Shown here piece after piece: positions 1 to 8,542 of a DNA stretch of 39,817 bases. The position numbers were made by a program, and so were the translations under genes. The stretch is taken from NCBI GenBank assembly GCA_030531185.1, contig JAUNOG010000019.1, positions 1 to 39,817 on the forward strand. The letters run 5' to 3'. This stretch comes from Ruminococcus sp. GTDB lineage: Bacteria > Bacillota > Clostridia > Oscillospirales > Ruminococcaceae. A model generated the notes under the pieces. The model searched no databases, was not told the DNA's origin, and saw only the letters and a list, made by a program, of their open reading frames with translations. The stretch's first letter is position 1, and each line of letters begins with the position of its first letter.

Positions 1-954
1 GGATTTGATTATACAGCGTTATCTTGGTGCGAGTATAATATGAAAGATGATACTACAGCTGACCTGTGGGCGTATCATTCTAAAGATACCATAATTACAA
101 TTCCAACGTCTATTGATGGAAAGAAAATCACTTCATTAGGAAAAACAACATTGGGAGGATTTGATTATGCACCTAATATGACAAAATTGATTATTCCAAA
201 TACTGTAATAGACATTGGACCTTCTTTTCAAAATTGCAAAAAGCTTAATAATGTTATTATTTCGAATAGTGTTGCAAATATTGATGGTTATGCATTTAAT
301 AATTGTAAAGAGCTAAAAACAATAACAATACCAAAATCAGTAAAAAATATAGGAGAGCATGCTTTTGGATATATTTATAATGACAATTTCAAATCGGTAA
401 AGATTGACAACTTCAAAATTTACTGCTACTCCAACACAGCGGGCGAACAATACGCCAAAGACAACGGTTTTGAATACGAACTTCTCGACAAGCCCGTCGT
501 AAACGGCACAGGCACGGTCAACATCAAAAATACCGTAAGCGGCTTGAAAGTTGATAACCTTTCGGTAGATATCGGCAAAAAAGGCTCGGGTAAGAACGAT
601 AAAACAGTAAAAATTGCCTCGGACGGCAAATTTACAGTAGAGGGACTTGCAGACGGCAATTATGATTTCACATTCAAAGCTGATAAATGTGTTCCGAGAA
701 CGTATTCCGTTACAGTAAAAAACGGTTCGTTCAAGCTCGATAAAGTTGAACTTCATCTTTGCGGTGACACCAACGGAGACGGAAAAATCACAACTGCCGA
801 TATTGGAAGAATAAATGCAGATATCCATAAAACAAAGGCTATCAGCGACAAATACGATTTTGCGGTTTCAGATACCAATAGCGACGGTAAGCTTACTACC
901 GCCGATATAGGAAAAATCAATGCGCACATCAGAGGTACTAAAAACCTTTGGTGA
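1..954 (+). CDS. Leucine-rich-repeat (BspA-type) dockerin protein, 5' truncated
   Basis: The frame is open from base 1, so the true start lies left of the window; 317 codons are visible. Bases 1 to about 410 encode BspA/TpLRR-type repeats (for example LKTITIPKSVKNIGEHAF), usually surface-exposed protein-binding repeats. A linker follows, then a beta-rich region of about 80 residues resembling a carboxypeptidase-regulatory/Ig-like fold. Bases 763-951 encode a type I dockerin with two calcium loops, DTNGDGKITTAD and DTNSDGKLTTAD, each followed by an IGxIN helix. Dockerins bind cohesins on scaffoldins, so the product is probably secreted and held in a cellulosome-like complex. No catalytic domain is visible. 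Codon use changes sharply near base 415, from very AT-rich to GC-richer, suggesting a mosaic origin. The signal peptide cannot be checked because the N terminus is missing. Confidence 0.85.
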   Translation, partial: GFDYTALSWCEYNMKDDTTADLWAYHSKDTIITIPTSIDGKKITSLGKTTLGGFDYAPNMTKLIIPNTVIDIGPSFQNCKKLNNVIISNSVANIDGYAFNNCKELKTITIPKSVKNIGEHAFGYIYNDNFKSVKIDNFKIYCYSNTAGEQYAKDNGFEYELLDKPVVNGTGTVNIKNTVSGLKVDNLSVDIGKKGSGKNDKTVKIASDGKFTVEGLADGNYDFTFKADKCVPRTYSVTVKNGSFKLDKVELHLCGDTNGDGKITTADIGRINADIHKTKAISDKYDFAVSDTNSDGKLTTADIGKINAHIRGTKNLW

Positions 955-970
955 TATATCAATCCCCTTA

Positions 971-1001
971 AACGGCGGAGGTCAAAACCTCCGCCGTTTT
1001 T
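971..1001 (+). terminator. Rho-independent terminator after the dockerin gene
   Basis: A perfect 12-bp stem (AACGGCGGAGGT at 971-982 with ACCTCCGCCGTT at 987-998) has a CAAA loop and runs into a T tract. It lies 17 bases after the dockerin stop codon. Confidence 0.92.
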
Positions 1002-1028
1002 ATGTCCGCTAAAATTTGCTGAAAACTA

Positions 1029-1057
1029 TTGAAAAAACTCGGAATATGTGTTATACT
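1029..1057 (+). promoter_or_regulatory. Sigma-A promoter for the SLOG/LCP-like/PII-like cluster
   Basis: TTGAAA at 1029-1034 and TATACT at 1052-1057 are separated by exactly 17 bp, directly after the upstream terminator and about 35 bp before the first gene. Confidence 0.8.
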
Positions 1058-1091
1058 ATAATTTAAGAATGCTTTGAAAGGCGGCGGTGCT

Positions 1092-1652
1092 TTGAAATGT
1101 GTGGAATTAGCTGAGTTTTCCTGCAATAAAAATGAAACCTGCTGCTTTACGGGGCACAGAAACCGCGATCTGCCCTGCGGCGGCGACGTAACTAAACAGG
1201 GTATGAAACGGCTTGTTAGTATGCTCCATTTGCTCTGCGAGGAGGCTTACCGCGACGGCTACCGTACTTTTATCTCGGGTATGGCGGAGGGCGTCGACCT
1301 TATCTGCGCGCGTATCGTCCACGATATGATGTGCTCGGGTAAGTTCAAGGGTATGCGGCTGGTGTGCGCTCTGCCCTATGAGGAACAGTACAAAGAGATA
1401 AGAGGCGCTATGGACGGCTATTATTATTCGCTGATACTGGCGTCCTGCGACGAAAAGGTCATAGTAAGCCGCAGAGACGATAAAGCAAGATATAAGCTGA
1501 GAAATCAGTTTATGGTAGATAATTCTTCAAGGATAATCGGCGCATATAAATATAAGGAAAGAGGCTCGGGAACGCTCCAGACCATTAATATGGCTAAAAG
1601 AGCGGGGCTTGATATGAAAATTATCGCATTGGATAACAACTTCTCGGAATGA
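1092..1652 (+). CDS. SLOG-family (DUF1273/YpsA-like) protein
   Basis: About 186 residues. The N-terminal CCFTGHRNRD motif, the central GYRTFISGMAEGVD block and the later LVCALPYEEQ segment are characteristic of the DUF1273/YpsA branch of the SLOG (DprA/LOG-like Rossmann) superfamily, thought to bind nucleotides or nucleotide-derived ligands. No catalytic reaction can be read from the sequence. I prefer the TTG at 1092, which has an AAAGGCGGCGG stretch just upstream; another in-frame TTG at 1074 would add six residues. No membrane segment is seen. It is the first gene after a strong promoter, and its stop overlaps a spurious upstream extension of the next reading frame, so co-transcription with the LCP-like gene is likely. 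Family call is good; biological role unknown. Confidence 0.85.
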   Translation: MKCVELAEFSCNKNETCCFTGHRNRDLPCGGDVTKQGMKRLVSMLHLLCEEAYRDGYRTFISGMAEGVDLICARIVHDMMCSGKFKGMRLVCALPYEEQYKEIRGAMDGYYYSLILASCDEKVIVSRRDDKARYKLRNQFMVDNSSRIIGAYKYKERGSGTLQTINMAKRAGLDMKIIALDNNFSE

Positions 1653-1687
1653 AAATTTACAACAAACAATCAGAAGGAGACGGTGAT

Positions 1688-2611
1688 ATGTCCGCTGTAA
1701 CAAATGCTAAAACAAAGAAGAAAAAGAAAAGAAAGTCGCAGGCTCCCGTTGCGCTGGTCTATTTTATAACGGTACTTATTTTTATGGGACTGCTGGCGGC
1801 GCTGTCGATCTATCTTCTTAAAGAATTCAATGTTATTAAAGATGACGACACGGAAGATGAGGTCACTACCAAAACGTCCTTCAATAACCTTTATGCAAGG
1901 GTCAACAGCAAGGGCGTGCTGGCGGACTGCGCTTTCGTTCGAATTGAACCTGATACGCAGAAAATTCTTGTTGTTCCCATTTCGTCTATGACAGTGAGCG
2001 CAAAGGATAAGTCCCAGACGTTCAGAGACGTATTTGAAACAAGCGGTATGACGGGTCTGACCTCCGCTGTCTGCGAGACGTTTGACGTGACGGTGGACAA
2101 TTACGTATCGCTGACAAACGACGCTTTTGAGCGTGTGGCGGATATTTTCGGCGGTATAACATATACTCCTGAGGAGGAGCTTTACTATCTGTCGCAGGAA
2201 AATAACGAAAACGATATTTCCATTTCAAAGGGCGAGCTGGTAAATCTCAGCGGCAGACAGATAAGACTGATATTCCAGTATCCTGTGTTTGAAAGCGGCA
2301 AGCAGGGCAATATCGATTTTATGGGACTTGCTCTTACAAGACTGCTTAACAATGCGTTCCAGCAGTCTAATATCACTATCGATAACCTCGACAATATTTA
2401 TAATATCATCACGGAAAACAGCGATACCGATCTGACCTCGGACGATTTCAATTTGCAGAAGTCCTTTGTAAAGGAAATGCTTGCAAGCGGACTTGCTCCT
2501 GCCGAGCAGATGATACCGCAGGGAACGTGGGGCGCGGACGACGAGAGCTTTGAGGTCTCCTCGGAATTCAAGGCGGAGCTGAAAAACAGAATTGCAGGCA
2601 CAGAGGAATAG
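1688..2611 (+). CDS. LytR-CpsA-Psr (LCP)-like membrane protein, degenerate
   Basis: 307 residues from the ATG at 1688, chosen because AGAAGGAGA sits 8-16 bases upstream; the frame opens 39 bases earlier without such a site. A lysine-rich cytoplasmic tail (residues 7-15) and one transmembrane helix (about 19-41) precede an extracytoplasmic domain. The pattern resembles LCP domains: a hydrophobic strand ending FVRIEPDTQKILVVPISSM, then NYVSLTNDAFERVADIFGGI, which corresponds to the LCP core where the family has RSDTI and IPRDT motifs. Those arginines and aspartates, which bind the polyprenyl pyrophosphate and metal in true LCP ligases, are not present here. It may therefore be a non-catalytic relative. 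It lies between the SLOG gene and the PII-like gene with short spacing. Confidence 0.7.
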   Translation: MSAVTNAKTKKKKKRKSQAPVALVYFITVLIFMGLLAALSIYLLKEFNVIKDDDTEDEVTTKTSFNNLYARVNSKGVLADCAFVRIEPDTQKILVVPISSMTVSAKDKSQTFRDVFETSGMTGLTSAVCETFDVTVDNYVSLTNDAFERVADIFGGITYTPEEELYYLSQENNENDISISKGELVNLSGRQIRLIFQYPVFESGKQGNIDFMGLALTRLLNNAFQQSNITIDNLDNIYNIITENSDTDLTSDDFNLQKSFVKEMLASGLAPAEQMIPQGTWGADDESFEVSSEFKAELKNRIAGTEE

Positions 2612-2639
2612 TTTATAATTTACGGCGGGAGTGATCGGT

Positions 2640-3059
2640 TTGAAGCTATTGGTCATTATTTTAAATAAAACGGACGCATTGGAATACTTGCTGGAGGGAC
2701 TTTCTGCGGCGGGTATCGGAGGAGCGACTATCATTCAGTCCTCGGGTCTTGCAATGACCTTGTCTAAAATGAATTCAAGCTTTATCAGCGCGTCTATAAG
2801 AAGTATGTTTACGGGCGACGAGGAGGATAACCGTACTATACTTTCGGTCATCAGGAACAATCAGCTTGAAACTGCAAGAAAAGTAGTTTACAGCACCGTG
2901 GGAGATCTGTCTCAGCCAAATACGGGTATTCTGTTTACCGTTCCGCTGGATTTTGTAGAGGGCACACGAAAAAATCGGGTACTTCCCGTTTTAGAAAATG
3001 GACAGACGGCGGAGACCGAAAAGGATAAAGGGAAAACAGACGGGGACAAGGATTTGTGA
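2640..3059 (+). CDS. PII-like regulatory protein
   Basis: About 139 residues from the TTG at 2640, which has a GGGAGTG site 6 bases upstream; a GTG at 2631 is an alternative. The start MKLLVIILNKTDALEYLLEGLSAAGI followed by GATIIQSSGLA has the alpha/beta ferredoxin-like layout of PII/GlnB-related trimeric signalling proteins. A second unit (TILSVIRNNQLETARKVV...) and GILFTVPLDFVEG match the second half of that fold. A charged low-complexity tail (TAETEKDKGKTDGDKDL) follows. The uridylylated tyrosine T-loop of classical GlnB is not seen, so it is better called PII-like than GlnB. No ammonium transporter or nitrogen gene lies beside it. It closes the three-gene cluster. Confidence 0.65.
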   Translation: MKLLVIILNKTDALEYLLEGLSAAGIGGATIIQSSGLAMTLSKMNSSFISASIRSMFTGDEEDNRTILSVIRNNQLETARKVVYSTVGDLSQPNTGILFTVPLDFVEGTRKNRVLPVLENGQTAETEKDKGKTDGDKDL

Positions 3060-3139
3060 TACAGGACGATATTTAACAAAATGTTTACAATCTGTATTGC
3101 AAAAGTTCCAAATAATTCTGAAAAAGCCCTTTTTTCCCC

Positions 3140-3168
3140 TTGCAAAAGACTAAATTTTGTGGTATACT
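3140..3168 (+). promoter_or_regulatory. Promoter of the rimP-nusA-infB operon
   Basis: TTGCAA at 3140-3145 and TATACT at 3163-3168 have a 17-bp spacer. The predicted start near 3175 leaves a 75-nt leader before rimP. Confidence 0.8.
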
Positions 3169-3188
3169 ATTTACAATAGGCTTTTATG

Positions 3189-3217
3189 AAAGACTGGAAC
3201 TTGACTTCCGGTCTTTT
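3189..3217 (+). promoter_or_regulatory. Leader hairpin with short U tract (possible attenuator)
   Basis: AAAGACTGGAA (3189-3199) pairs with TTCCGGTCTTT (3206-3216), 11 bp with one G-U, six-base loop, followed by T residues. It lies between the promoter and the rimP ribosome binding site, so it may cause partial termination of the operon transcript. The U tract is short, so strength is uncertain. Confidence 0.5.
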
Positions 3218-3252
3218 GTGTTTGTATATGGAATTTTGTATGGAGGTATTTA

Positions 3253-3747
3253 ATGGCAGAAAAGAAGAATACGGTTGCCAGAGTGACCGAGCTTGCACAG
3301 CCGCTTGCCGACGAACTGGGGCTTTTTCTGTGGGACGTCCGCTTTGAAAAAGAGGGAGCGACGTGGTATCTCAGGGTCCTTATCGATAAGGACGGCGGGG
3401 TGACAATGGACGACTGCGAGGCGTTCACCAGACCTTTTAATAAGATACTCGACGACGTTGACCCTATATCGCAGAGCTACATTTTCGAGTGCGGAAGTCC
3501 GGGGCTTGGACGAGAGCTGAGAAAGCCTGTACATTTCGAGGTGTGTATCGGAGACGTGGTGAGAGTAAGACTTATCAGACCCGACAAGAACGGCGAAAAG
3601 GAGTTTATAGTCGGACTAGTGGGATATGACGGTGAGGAAAACAAAATACTATGCCAGACACTGGACGAAAACGGCGACGGAGTAGAAAACGTGGAATTCA
3701 AGCTGTTGGACTGCGCGTATGTAAAGCTTAACGACGACGATTTTTAA
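3253..3747 (+). CDS. rimP: Ribosome maturation factor RimP
   Basis: 164 residues, slightly longer than usual. It assists late maturation of the 30S subunit in the cytoplasm. The N-terminal domain carries LGLFLWDVRFEKEG and YLRVLIDKDGGVTMDDCEAFTR, and the FECGSPGLGRELRKP block matches the highly conserved RimP signature (usually EVSSPGLDRPL). The C-terminal half is the Sm-like barrel ending DCAYVKL. The ATG at 3253 follows a GGAGG site. It is the first gene of the classic rimP-nusA-ylxR-L7Ae-infB operon, but a 365-base structured spacer separates it from nusA, where family members are normally close. Confidence 0.95.
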   Translation: MAEKKNTVARVTELAQPLADELGLFLWDVRFEKEGATWYLRVLIDKDGGVTMDDCEAFTRPFNKILDDVDPISQSYIFECGSPGLGRELRKPVHFEVCIGDVVRVRLIRPDKNGEKEFIVGLVGYDGEENKILCQTLDENGDGVENVEFKLLDCAYVKLNDDDF

Positions 3748-4112
3748 CAAAAAAGGCGCGGGTCCAGCGGCGCGACGCTGGCGGGGTCGAGGGGCAGAGC
3801 CCTTGTCGCTCCCGCAGGAACGAAACACTCCTACTGGCGACCGGCAGATCAGAGAGTAGAAACCGGAATGAGAAGTCCCAACAGGCGGCGCACATAAAAT
3901 AAATCTGAAACGCACAAGCGAAAGACGGCTCACAATTTATCAAACTCGACAGATGTGCGCCGCCGTGATTTGAACAGCGTAAGCGTTTTCAAATCACTAT
4001 GCCGACGTTAGGAGGCATACTCTGTCGGCAAGGCACAACGTTATTTACGGTCAAACCGTCAAAATATAAATAAAAAGTAACATATAATAAACCGAAAGGA
4101 ATGATTGAAAAA
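3748..4112 (+). repeat. Structured 365-base spacer between rimP and nusA
   Basis: No gene is visible. The left part (3764-3830) holds a hairpin CCAGCG/CGCTGG and a GC-rich block GGGCAGAGCCC followed by an imperfect TCGCTCC-CGCA-GGAACGA hairpin; a related block occurs at 10855-10960. The right part has a chain of exact inverted repeats: GGCGGCGCACAT (3884-3895) with ATGTGCGCCGCC (3953-3964), GTGATTTGAA (3965-3974) with TTCAAATCAC (3988-3997), TGCCGAC (4000-4006) with GTCGGCA (4024-4030), and ACGGT (4047-4051) with ACCGT (4055-4059). It looks like an interspersed repeat plus a folded leader in the mRNA. Confidence 0.7.
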
Positions 4113-5249
4113 ATGAACGAACAGTTTTTCAGCGCACTGGAGGCGCTCTCACAGGAAAATAATATCGGCAAGGAAATTCTGATCGAAAAGGTAAAGGAAA
4201 GCGTTATCAAGGCGATCAAAAAGGACTATCCTTTCAGCGAGCATATCGCGGTGGATATCGACCCCGATACGGGTAAGTTCGAGATGAAAATACTCAAAGA
4301 GGTTATGGAGGTAATGTACGTCGATGACCCCGATAACGAGATCTATATCGGCGAGGCAAGAACCTACGACCCCGATATCAAGGTGGGCGATTGGGTGGAG
4401 ATCCCGATAAATCCTGCCAAGATCAACAGAGTTGCCGCACAGCAGGCTAAGCAGAACTTTAAGCACGAGATCAAGGATTTCGAGAGAAATCAGATAATCG
4501 AGCAGTATAAGGATAAGGAGCATACTATCGTGTCCGCTACCGTTCAGAAGGTTGAGCCTGCTACCCTCAACGCCGTTATCACTATCGACAAGAACGAGCA
4601 TTATTTCTACAGGAACGAGCAGATACCCGGAGAAGTCCTTAAAGAGGGAGACATCATCAAGGTCTATATCGTAAGCCTTGGCGGCGGAGAGAAAAAACAG
4701 CCTATCGTTAAGCTTTCGAGAACTCATAAGGACCTCGTTAAAAAGCTGTTTGAGCTTGAGGTTCCCGAAATTGCGGACGGTACCGTAGAGGTCAAGTCAA
4801 TTTCAAGAATTGAGGGCGTAAGAAGCAAGATTGCCGTTTATTCAAAGGATAAGAACGTTGACGCGGTAGGCGCTTGCATCGGTCCTAAGAAGTCGAGAAT
4901 TTCGGCAGTCGTAAGTGAGCTGAAGGGCGAGAAGATAGACGTTATCAACTGGTGCGAGGACGAGGCTGAATTTATCGCTAAGGCTCTTGCTCCCGCGGAG
5001 GTCATAAGCGTCGATATTCTTGAAAGCGAAACTAAGACGGATATCAAGAGCGACGGTACGGAAATAAGCAAGGTCATCAGAAAGTGCAGAGTTGTGGTTC
5101 CAGATAATCAGTTCTCGCTGGCTATCGGAAATAAGGGACAGAACGCTAAGCTTGCCGCTAATCTTACAGGCTATAAGATAGACATTGTGCCGCAGTCGTC
5201 TGTTAATGCAGCAGAGGAGGAAGCTCCCGCTGAGACAGACGGTGAGTAA
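4113..5249 (+). CDS. nusA: Transcription termination/antitermination factor NusA
   Basis: About 378 residues, the short Firmicutes form without the proteobacterial C-terminal acidic repeats. It binds RNA polymerase and nascent RNA and modulates pausing and termination. The N-terminal RNA-polymerase-binding domain ends in the conserved RVAAQQAKQNF motif. An S1 domain follows (EHTIVSATVQKVEP...GDIIKVYIVSL) with VKLSRTHKDLVKKLFELEVPEI; the KH1 and KH2 domains contain KNVDAVGACIGPKKSRI and LAIGNKGQNAKLAANLTGYKI. I chose the ATG at 4113 (MNEQFFSALEAL), which fits NusA N termini, over the in-frame ATG at 4101, which lies one base from the AAAGGA site. An AT-rich stretch with TATAAT at 4083-4088 lacks a good -35, so an extra promoter is possible but unproven. 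Confidence 0.95.
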   Translation: MNEQFFSALEALSQENNIGKEILIEKVKESVIKAIKKDYPFSEHIAVDIDPDTGKFEMKILKEVMEVMYVDDPDNEIYIGEARTYDPDIKVGDWVEIPINPAKINRVAAQQAKQNFKHEIKDFERNQIIEQYKDKEHTIVSATVQKVEPATLNAVITIDKNEHYFYRNEQIPGEVLKEGDIIKVYIVSLGGGEKKQPIVKLSRTHKDLVKKLFELEVPEIADGTVEVKSISRIEGVRSKIAVYSKDKNVDAVGACIGPKKSRISAVVSELKGEKIDVINWCEDEAEFIAKALAPAEVISVDILESETKTDIKSDGTEISKVIRKCRVVVPDNQFSLAIGNKGQNAKLAANLTGYKIDIVPQSSVNAAEEEAPAETDGE

Positions 5250-5254
5250 TACTT

Positions 5255-5527
5255 ATGAAAACTAAAAAAATACCTATGAGAATGTGCCTTGGCTGCGGAG
5301 AAATGAAGCCCAAGAAGGAGCTTGTCCGCGTCGTGAAGTCCAAGGAGGGGGAAATTTCCCTCGATCTTACGGGCAAGAAAGCGGGCAGAGGGGCATATAT
5401 ATGCCGCAGTCCCGAATGTCTGAAAAAGGCGAGAAAGGCGCGTCGCTTTGAAAAAAGCTTTGCTTGCAGGATAAGCGATGAAATATACGACAGTATGGAG
5501 GAGGAGCTTGGCAATGAGTGCGAATAA
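5255..5527 (+). CDS. ylxR: YlxR family RNA-binding protein
   Basis: 90 residues. The RMCLGCGEMKPKKELVRVV start, the DLTGKKAGRGAYICRSPEC block and the AxKxxRFEKSF tail are the complete YlxR (DUF448) signature. In Bacillus the homologue has been reported as an RNase P modulator (RnpM) and nucleoid-associated factor; the activity here is inferred from family only. It lies five bases after nusA and its last 14 bases overlap the start of the L7Ae gene, implying translational coupling. Confidence 0.93.
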   Translation: MKTKKIPMRMCLGCGEMKPKKELVRVVKSKEGEISLDLTGKKAGRGAYICRSPECLKKARKARRFEKSFACRISDEIYDSMEEELGNECE

Positions 5528-5855
5528 TAAGCTGGGACTGATCTCTATATGCAGAAAAGCGGGAAAGCTTGTTATGGGTATGGATATGGTCAAGGACGCC
5601 TGCAATACGGGTACGGCAAAGGCGGTTTTCGCCGCTTCGGATTTTTCCCCGAAGTCCCTTAAAGAGGTAAAGTTCGCCTGCGCGAGAAACGGCGTCAAGC
5701 TTTACGCTCTGGGATTAACAATGGACGAGATAGGCGCGGGTCTCGGAAAGCGCACGGGCGCGCTCGCTATGACCGACGGCGGATTTGCAAAGTCCTGCGC
5801 TAAGGGTCTTGAAGAAATTGAGATCGATGAGAATGAGTTTTACGGAAATATATGA
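5514..5855 (+). CDS. L7Ae/L30e/S12e-family ribosomal-type RNA-binding protein (YlxQ-like)
   Basis: 113 residues from the ATG at 5514, which follows GGAGGAGG and overlaps the end of ylxR; the frame opens earlier, but the upstream part is just ylxR read in another frame. KLGLISICRKAGKLVMGMDMVKDA, AKAVFAASDFSPKSLKEV and a later GAGLGKRTGALAM motif match the YlxQ/RplGA family of kink-turn RNA-binding proteins. Its place between ylxR and infB is conserved in Firmicutes. Confidence 0.92.
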   Translation: MSANNKLGLISICRKAGKLVMGMDMVKDACNTGTAKAVFAASDFSPKSLKEVKFACARNGVKLYALGLTMDEIGAGLGKRTGALAMTDGGFAKSCAKGLEEIEIDENEFYGNI

Positions 5856-5886
5856 ATTTGCGTGAAGTAAGGAGGATATACAGCCT

Positions 5887-8469
5887 ATGAGTATGAAAAC
5901 AAACAAGATAAAGCTTAACGAGCTTGCTAAGGATCTAAAGCTTTCCGCTAACGAGCTTATAGAATGTCTTGCAAAGCTTGACGGAGAACAGAGGAAAACA
6001 CAGTCTGCGCTGTCGGCGCAGGAGGTATCCTATGTTTTTGAGTATTTTACACAGAACAATCAGGTGGAGAATTTTAACGATTATTTTGCAAACAATAAAA
6101 AGCCTGAGAATGAGGTAAAGGCAGAAAAGCCAAAGACAGAGAAAAAGCCCAAAGCGGAAAAGAAAGAAAAGCCGAAAACGGAAAAGGCTGAAAAGTCGGA
6201 ACAGCCAAAGCAGGAACAGGCAAAGCCCGAGCAAACCGAGAAGAAAGCCGAGCCTAAGACCGAAAAGAAAGAGACGGAAAAAACGGCGGCTAAGACGGCG
6301 GAAAAGCCCTCAGAAAAGGCTGAGAGCAAGGAGGCTTCCAAGCCCGCGAAGTCCTCTAAAAAGCAGGAGAAGAAAGAGGCGGCAAAGAAAAAGGAGCACG
6401 GCATTAAGCAGCAGCTCGGCGGTTTCTCCAAGTCGGCTAAGGATAACGACAAGGGATATACTATTTCCGAGGGTTCGGACAGCTATTCAAGTCCTCACAG
6501 GACTGTCGATACACGAGGCAGCTATGTGGAGCTTGACAAGTACAATGAGAAGTACGACAATCTCGCAAGCTCAAAGCAGGGCAAGAGCAATGATAATTTC
6601 CGCAAAAAGCAGAAAATCACCCAGAAGTCTCAGCAGTACAAAAAGCAGCAGCACTCCCACAAGAGAGAAAGCGAGCAGGATAAGCTCAACAGACTTGCTC
6701 TTGAAAAGGCGAGAAAGCAGCAGCTTAAGGTGCTTATTCCCGATGAGATCGTGGTTTCCGAGCTTGCAAGCAGATTAAAGGTAACTGCCACCGAGGTCAT
6801 CAAAAAGCTTATGGGTCTGGGCGTTATGGCGTCTATCAACGAGGTCATCGACTTCGATACCGCGTCGCTGGTTGCCGACGAGCTGGGAGCAAAGGTGGAA
6901 AAGGAAGTTATCGTCACTATCGAGGAAAGACTTATCGAGGACGAAGAGGACGCTCCCGAGGATCTGGAGGAAAGATGCCCTGTCGTGGTCGTAATGGGAC
7001 ACGTTGACCACGGTAAGACCTCGATACTTGACAGAATAAGAAACGCAAACGTTGCAGACGGCGAGGCGGGCGGTATCACACAGCATATCGGCGCATATCA
7101 GGTAAGAGTGGGAGATCAGAAGATAACCTTTCTCGATACCCCGGGACACGAGGCTTTCACTTCTATGAGAGCGAGAGGCGCGAACGTAACGGATATCGCT
7201 ATCCTTGTTGTTGCGGCAGACGACGGTATTATGCCGCAGACTATCGAGTCCATAAATCACGCAAAGGCGGCGGGAGTTTCCATAATCGTCGCTATCAATA
7301 AAATGGATAAAGAGGGCGCAGATCCCGACAGAGTTAAGCAGCAGCTTACCGAACACGAGCTTGTTGTCGAGGAATGGGGCGGCGATGTTATTGCAGTTCC
7401 CGTTTCGGCTAAGACGGGTATGGGTATCGACGAACTTCTTGAAAACGTTCTGCTTGTTGCGGAGATCAAGGAATTAAAGGCTAACCCCAACAGACTTGCT
7501 AAGGGCGCCGTTATCGAGGCGAGACTTGACAAGGGCAAGGGTCCTGTGGCTACTCTGCTGGTACAGAACGGTACGCTCAGAACGGGCGATGTCATTATCG
7601 CAGGCACTTCCGTAGGACGTGTAAGAACTATGACCAGCCACACGGGCAAGCTTTTGCAGAAGGCGGGTCCGTCAACTCCTGTGGAGATAACGGGTCTGGG
7701 AGAAGTCCCCAGCGCGGGAGACACCTTCAACGCCGTTGCGGACGAAAAGCTTGCAAGAGAGCTTGTTGAGCAGAGAAAGCACGAGGCCAAGGAAGAAATA
7801 TTCCAGCAGTACAAAAAGACTACTCTCGATAATCTGTTCGCTCAGATATCCGAGGGCGAGATGAAGGAGCTGCCTATTATCGTAAAGGCGGACGTTCAAG
7901 GCTCTGTGGAGGCTGTTAAGCAGTCCCTTGAAAAGCTTTCAAACGAGGAAGTAAGAGTAAAGGTCATTCACGGTGCGGTAGGAGCGGTTTCCGAGGGCGA
8001 TGTTATGCTTGCAAACGCGTCCAACGCGATAATCGTAGGCTTTAATGTAAGACCCGACCCTGTTGCAAAGGCTAATGCAGAGCAGAGCGGCGTTGACATC
8101 AGACTGTACAGAATTATTTACGACGCAATAGAGGAAATCACCGACGCTATGAAGGGTATGCTTGCGCCTAAGTACAGAGAAGTCGATACCGCAAGAGTTG
8201 AGGTAAGACAGACCTATAAGATATCCAACGTGGGTACTGTTGCAGGCTCTTATGTGCTTGACGGAAAGATCGGCAGAAACGACCTTATCAGAGTTGTCCG
8301 CGACGGTATCATCATTGCGGACGATAAGATGTCCTCACTCAAGAGATTCAAGGACGACGCCAAGGAGGTAGCCGCAGGCTTCGAGTGCGGTATCACTCTT
8401 GAAAAATTCACTGATATCAAGGTAGGAGATATCCTTGAGGGCTATATTATGGAGGAATACAGAGACTGA
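5887..8469 (+). CDS. infB: Translation initiation factor IF-2
   Basis: 860 residues; the GTPase that places fMet-tRNA on the 30S subunit and promotes subunit joining. The N terminus carries a small IF2-N helix-turn domain ([22 protein letters not shown]), then a 100-residue highly charged Lys/Glu/Pro linker (about residues 70-180), then a second IF2-N-like domain ([18 protein letters not shown]). The G domain begins with GHVDHGKTS at residues 371-379, followed by [26 protein letters not shown] and [12 protein letters not shown]; the C-terminal half has EF-Tu-like domains II, III and IV ending [14 protein letters not shown]. The ATG at 5887 follows AAGGAGGATA; a second ATG two codons later is possible. 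Confidence 0.97.
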   Translation: MSMKTNKIKLNELAKDLKLSANELIECLAKLDGEQRKTQSALSAQEVSYVFEYFTQNNQVENFNDYFANNKKPENEVKAEKPKTEKKPKAEKKEKPKTEKAEKSEQPKQEQAKPEQTEKKAEPKTEKKETEKTAAKTAEKPSEKAESKEASKPAKSSKKQEKKEAAKKKEHGIKQQLGGFSKSAKDNDKGYTISEGSDSYSSPHRTVDTRGSYVELDKYNEKYDNLASSKQGKSNDNFRKKQKITQKSQQYKKQQHSHKRESEQDKLNRLALEKARKQQLKVLIPDEIVVSELASRLKVTATEVIKKLMGLGVMASINEVIDFDTASLVADELGAKVEKEVIVTIEERLIEDEEDAPEDLEERCPVVVVMGHVDHGKTSILDRIRNANVADGEAGGITQHIGAYQVRVGDQKITFLDTPGHEAFTSMRARGANVTDIAILVVAADDGIMPQTIESINHAKAAGVSIIVAINKMDKEGADPDRVKQQLTEHELVVEEWGGDVIAVPVSAKTGMGIDELLENVLLVAEIKELKANPNRLAKGAVIEARLDKGKGPVATLLVQNGTLRTGDVIIAGTSVGRVRTMTSHTGKLLQKAGPSTPVEITGLGEVPSAGDTFNAVADEKLARELVEQRKHEAKEEIFQQYKKTTLDNLFAQISEGEMKELPIIVKADVQGSVEAVKQSLEKLSNEEVRVKVIHGAVGAVSEGDVMLANASNAIIVGFNVRPDPVAKANAEQSGVDIRLYRIIYDAIEEITDAMKGMLAPKYREVDTARVEVRQTYKISNVGTVAGSYVLDGKIGRNDLIRVVRDGIIIADDKMSSLKRFKDDAKEVAAGFECGITLEKFTDIKVGDILEGYIMEEYRD

Positions 8470-8484
8470 TAAATATTTGCTTTT

Positions 8485-8517
8485 CCGAATGCGGCGGACG
8501 GAGTTTCCCGCATTCGG
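8485..8517 (+). repeat. Intercistronic hairpin between infB and rbfA
   Basis: CCGAATGCGG (8485-8494) and CCGCATTCGG (8508-8517) form a perfect 10-bp stem with a 13-base loop. There is no T run, so an mRNA stabiliser or processing site is more likely than a terminator. Confidence 0.7.
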
Positions 8518-8542
8518 AGGCAGACAATAAAAGGAGATAAAA

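Noticed and set aside
4083-4088. TATAAT before nusA as an internal promoter
   Set aside because: No acceptable -35 at 16-18 bp spacing, so not annotated as a promoter.
4149-4727. 192-codon minus-strand frame opposite nusA
   Set aside because: Shadow of the nusA codon pattern; Leu/Asp-rich, no start signal.
6081-6452. Ser/Phe-rich minus-strand frame opposite infB
   Set aside because: Complement of the Lys/Glu-rich IF-2 linker, a low-complexity artefact.
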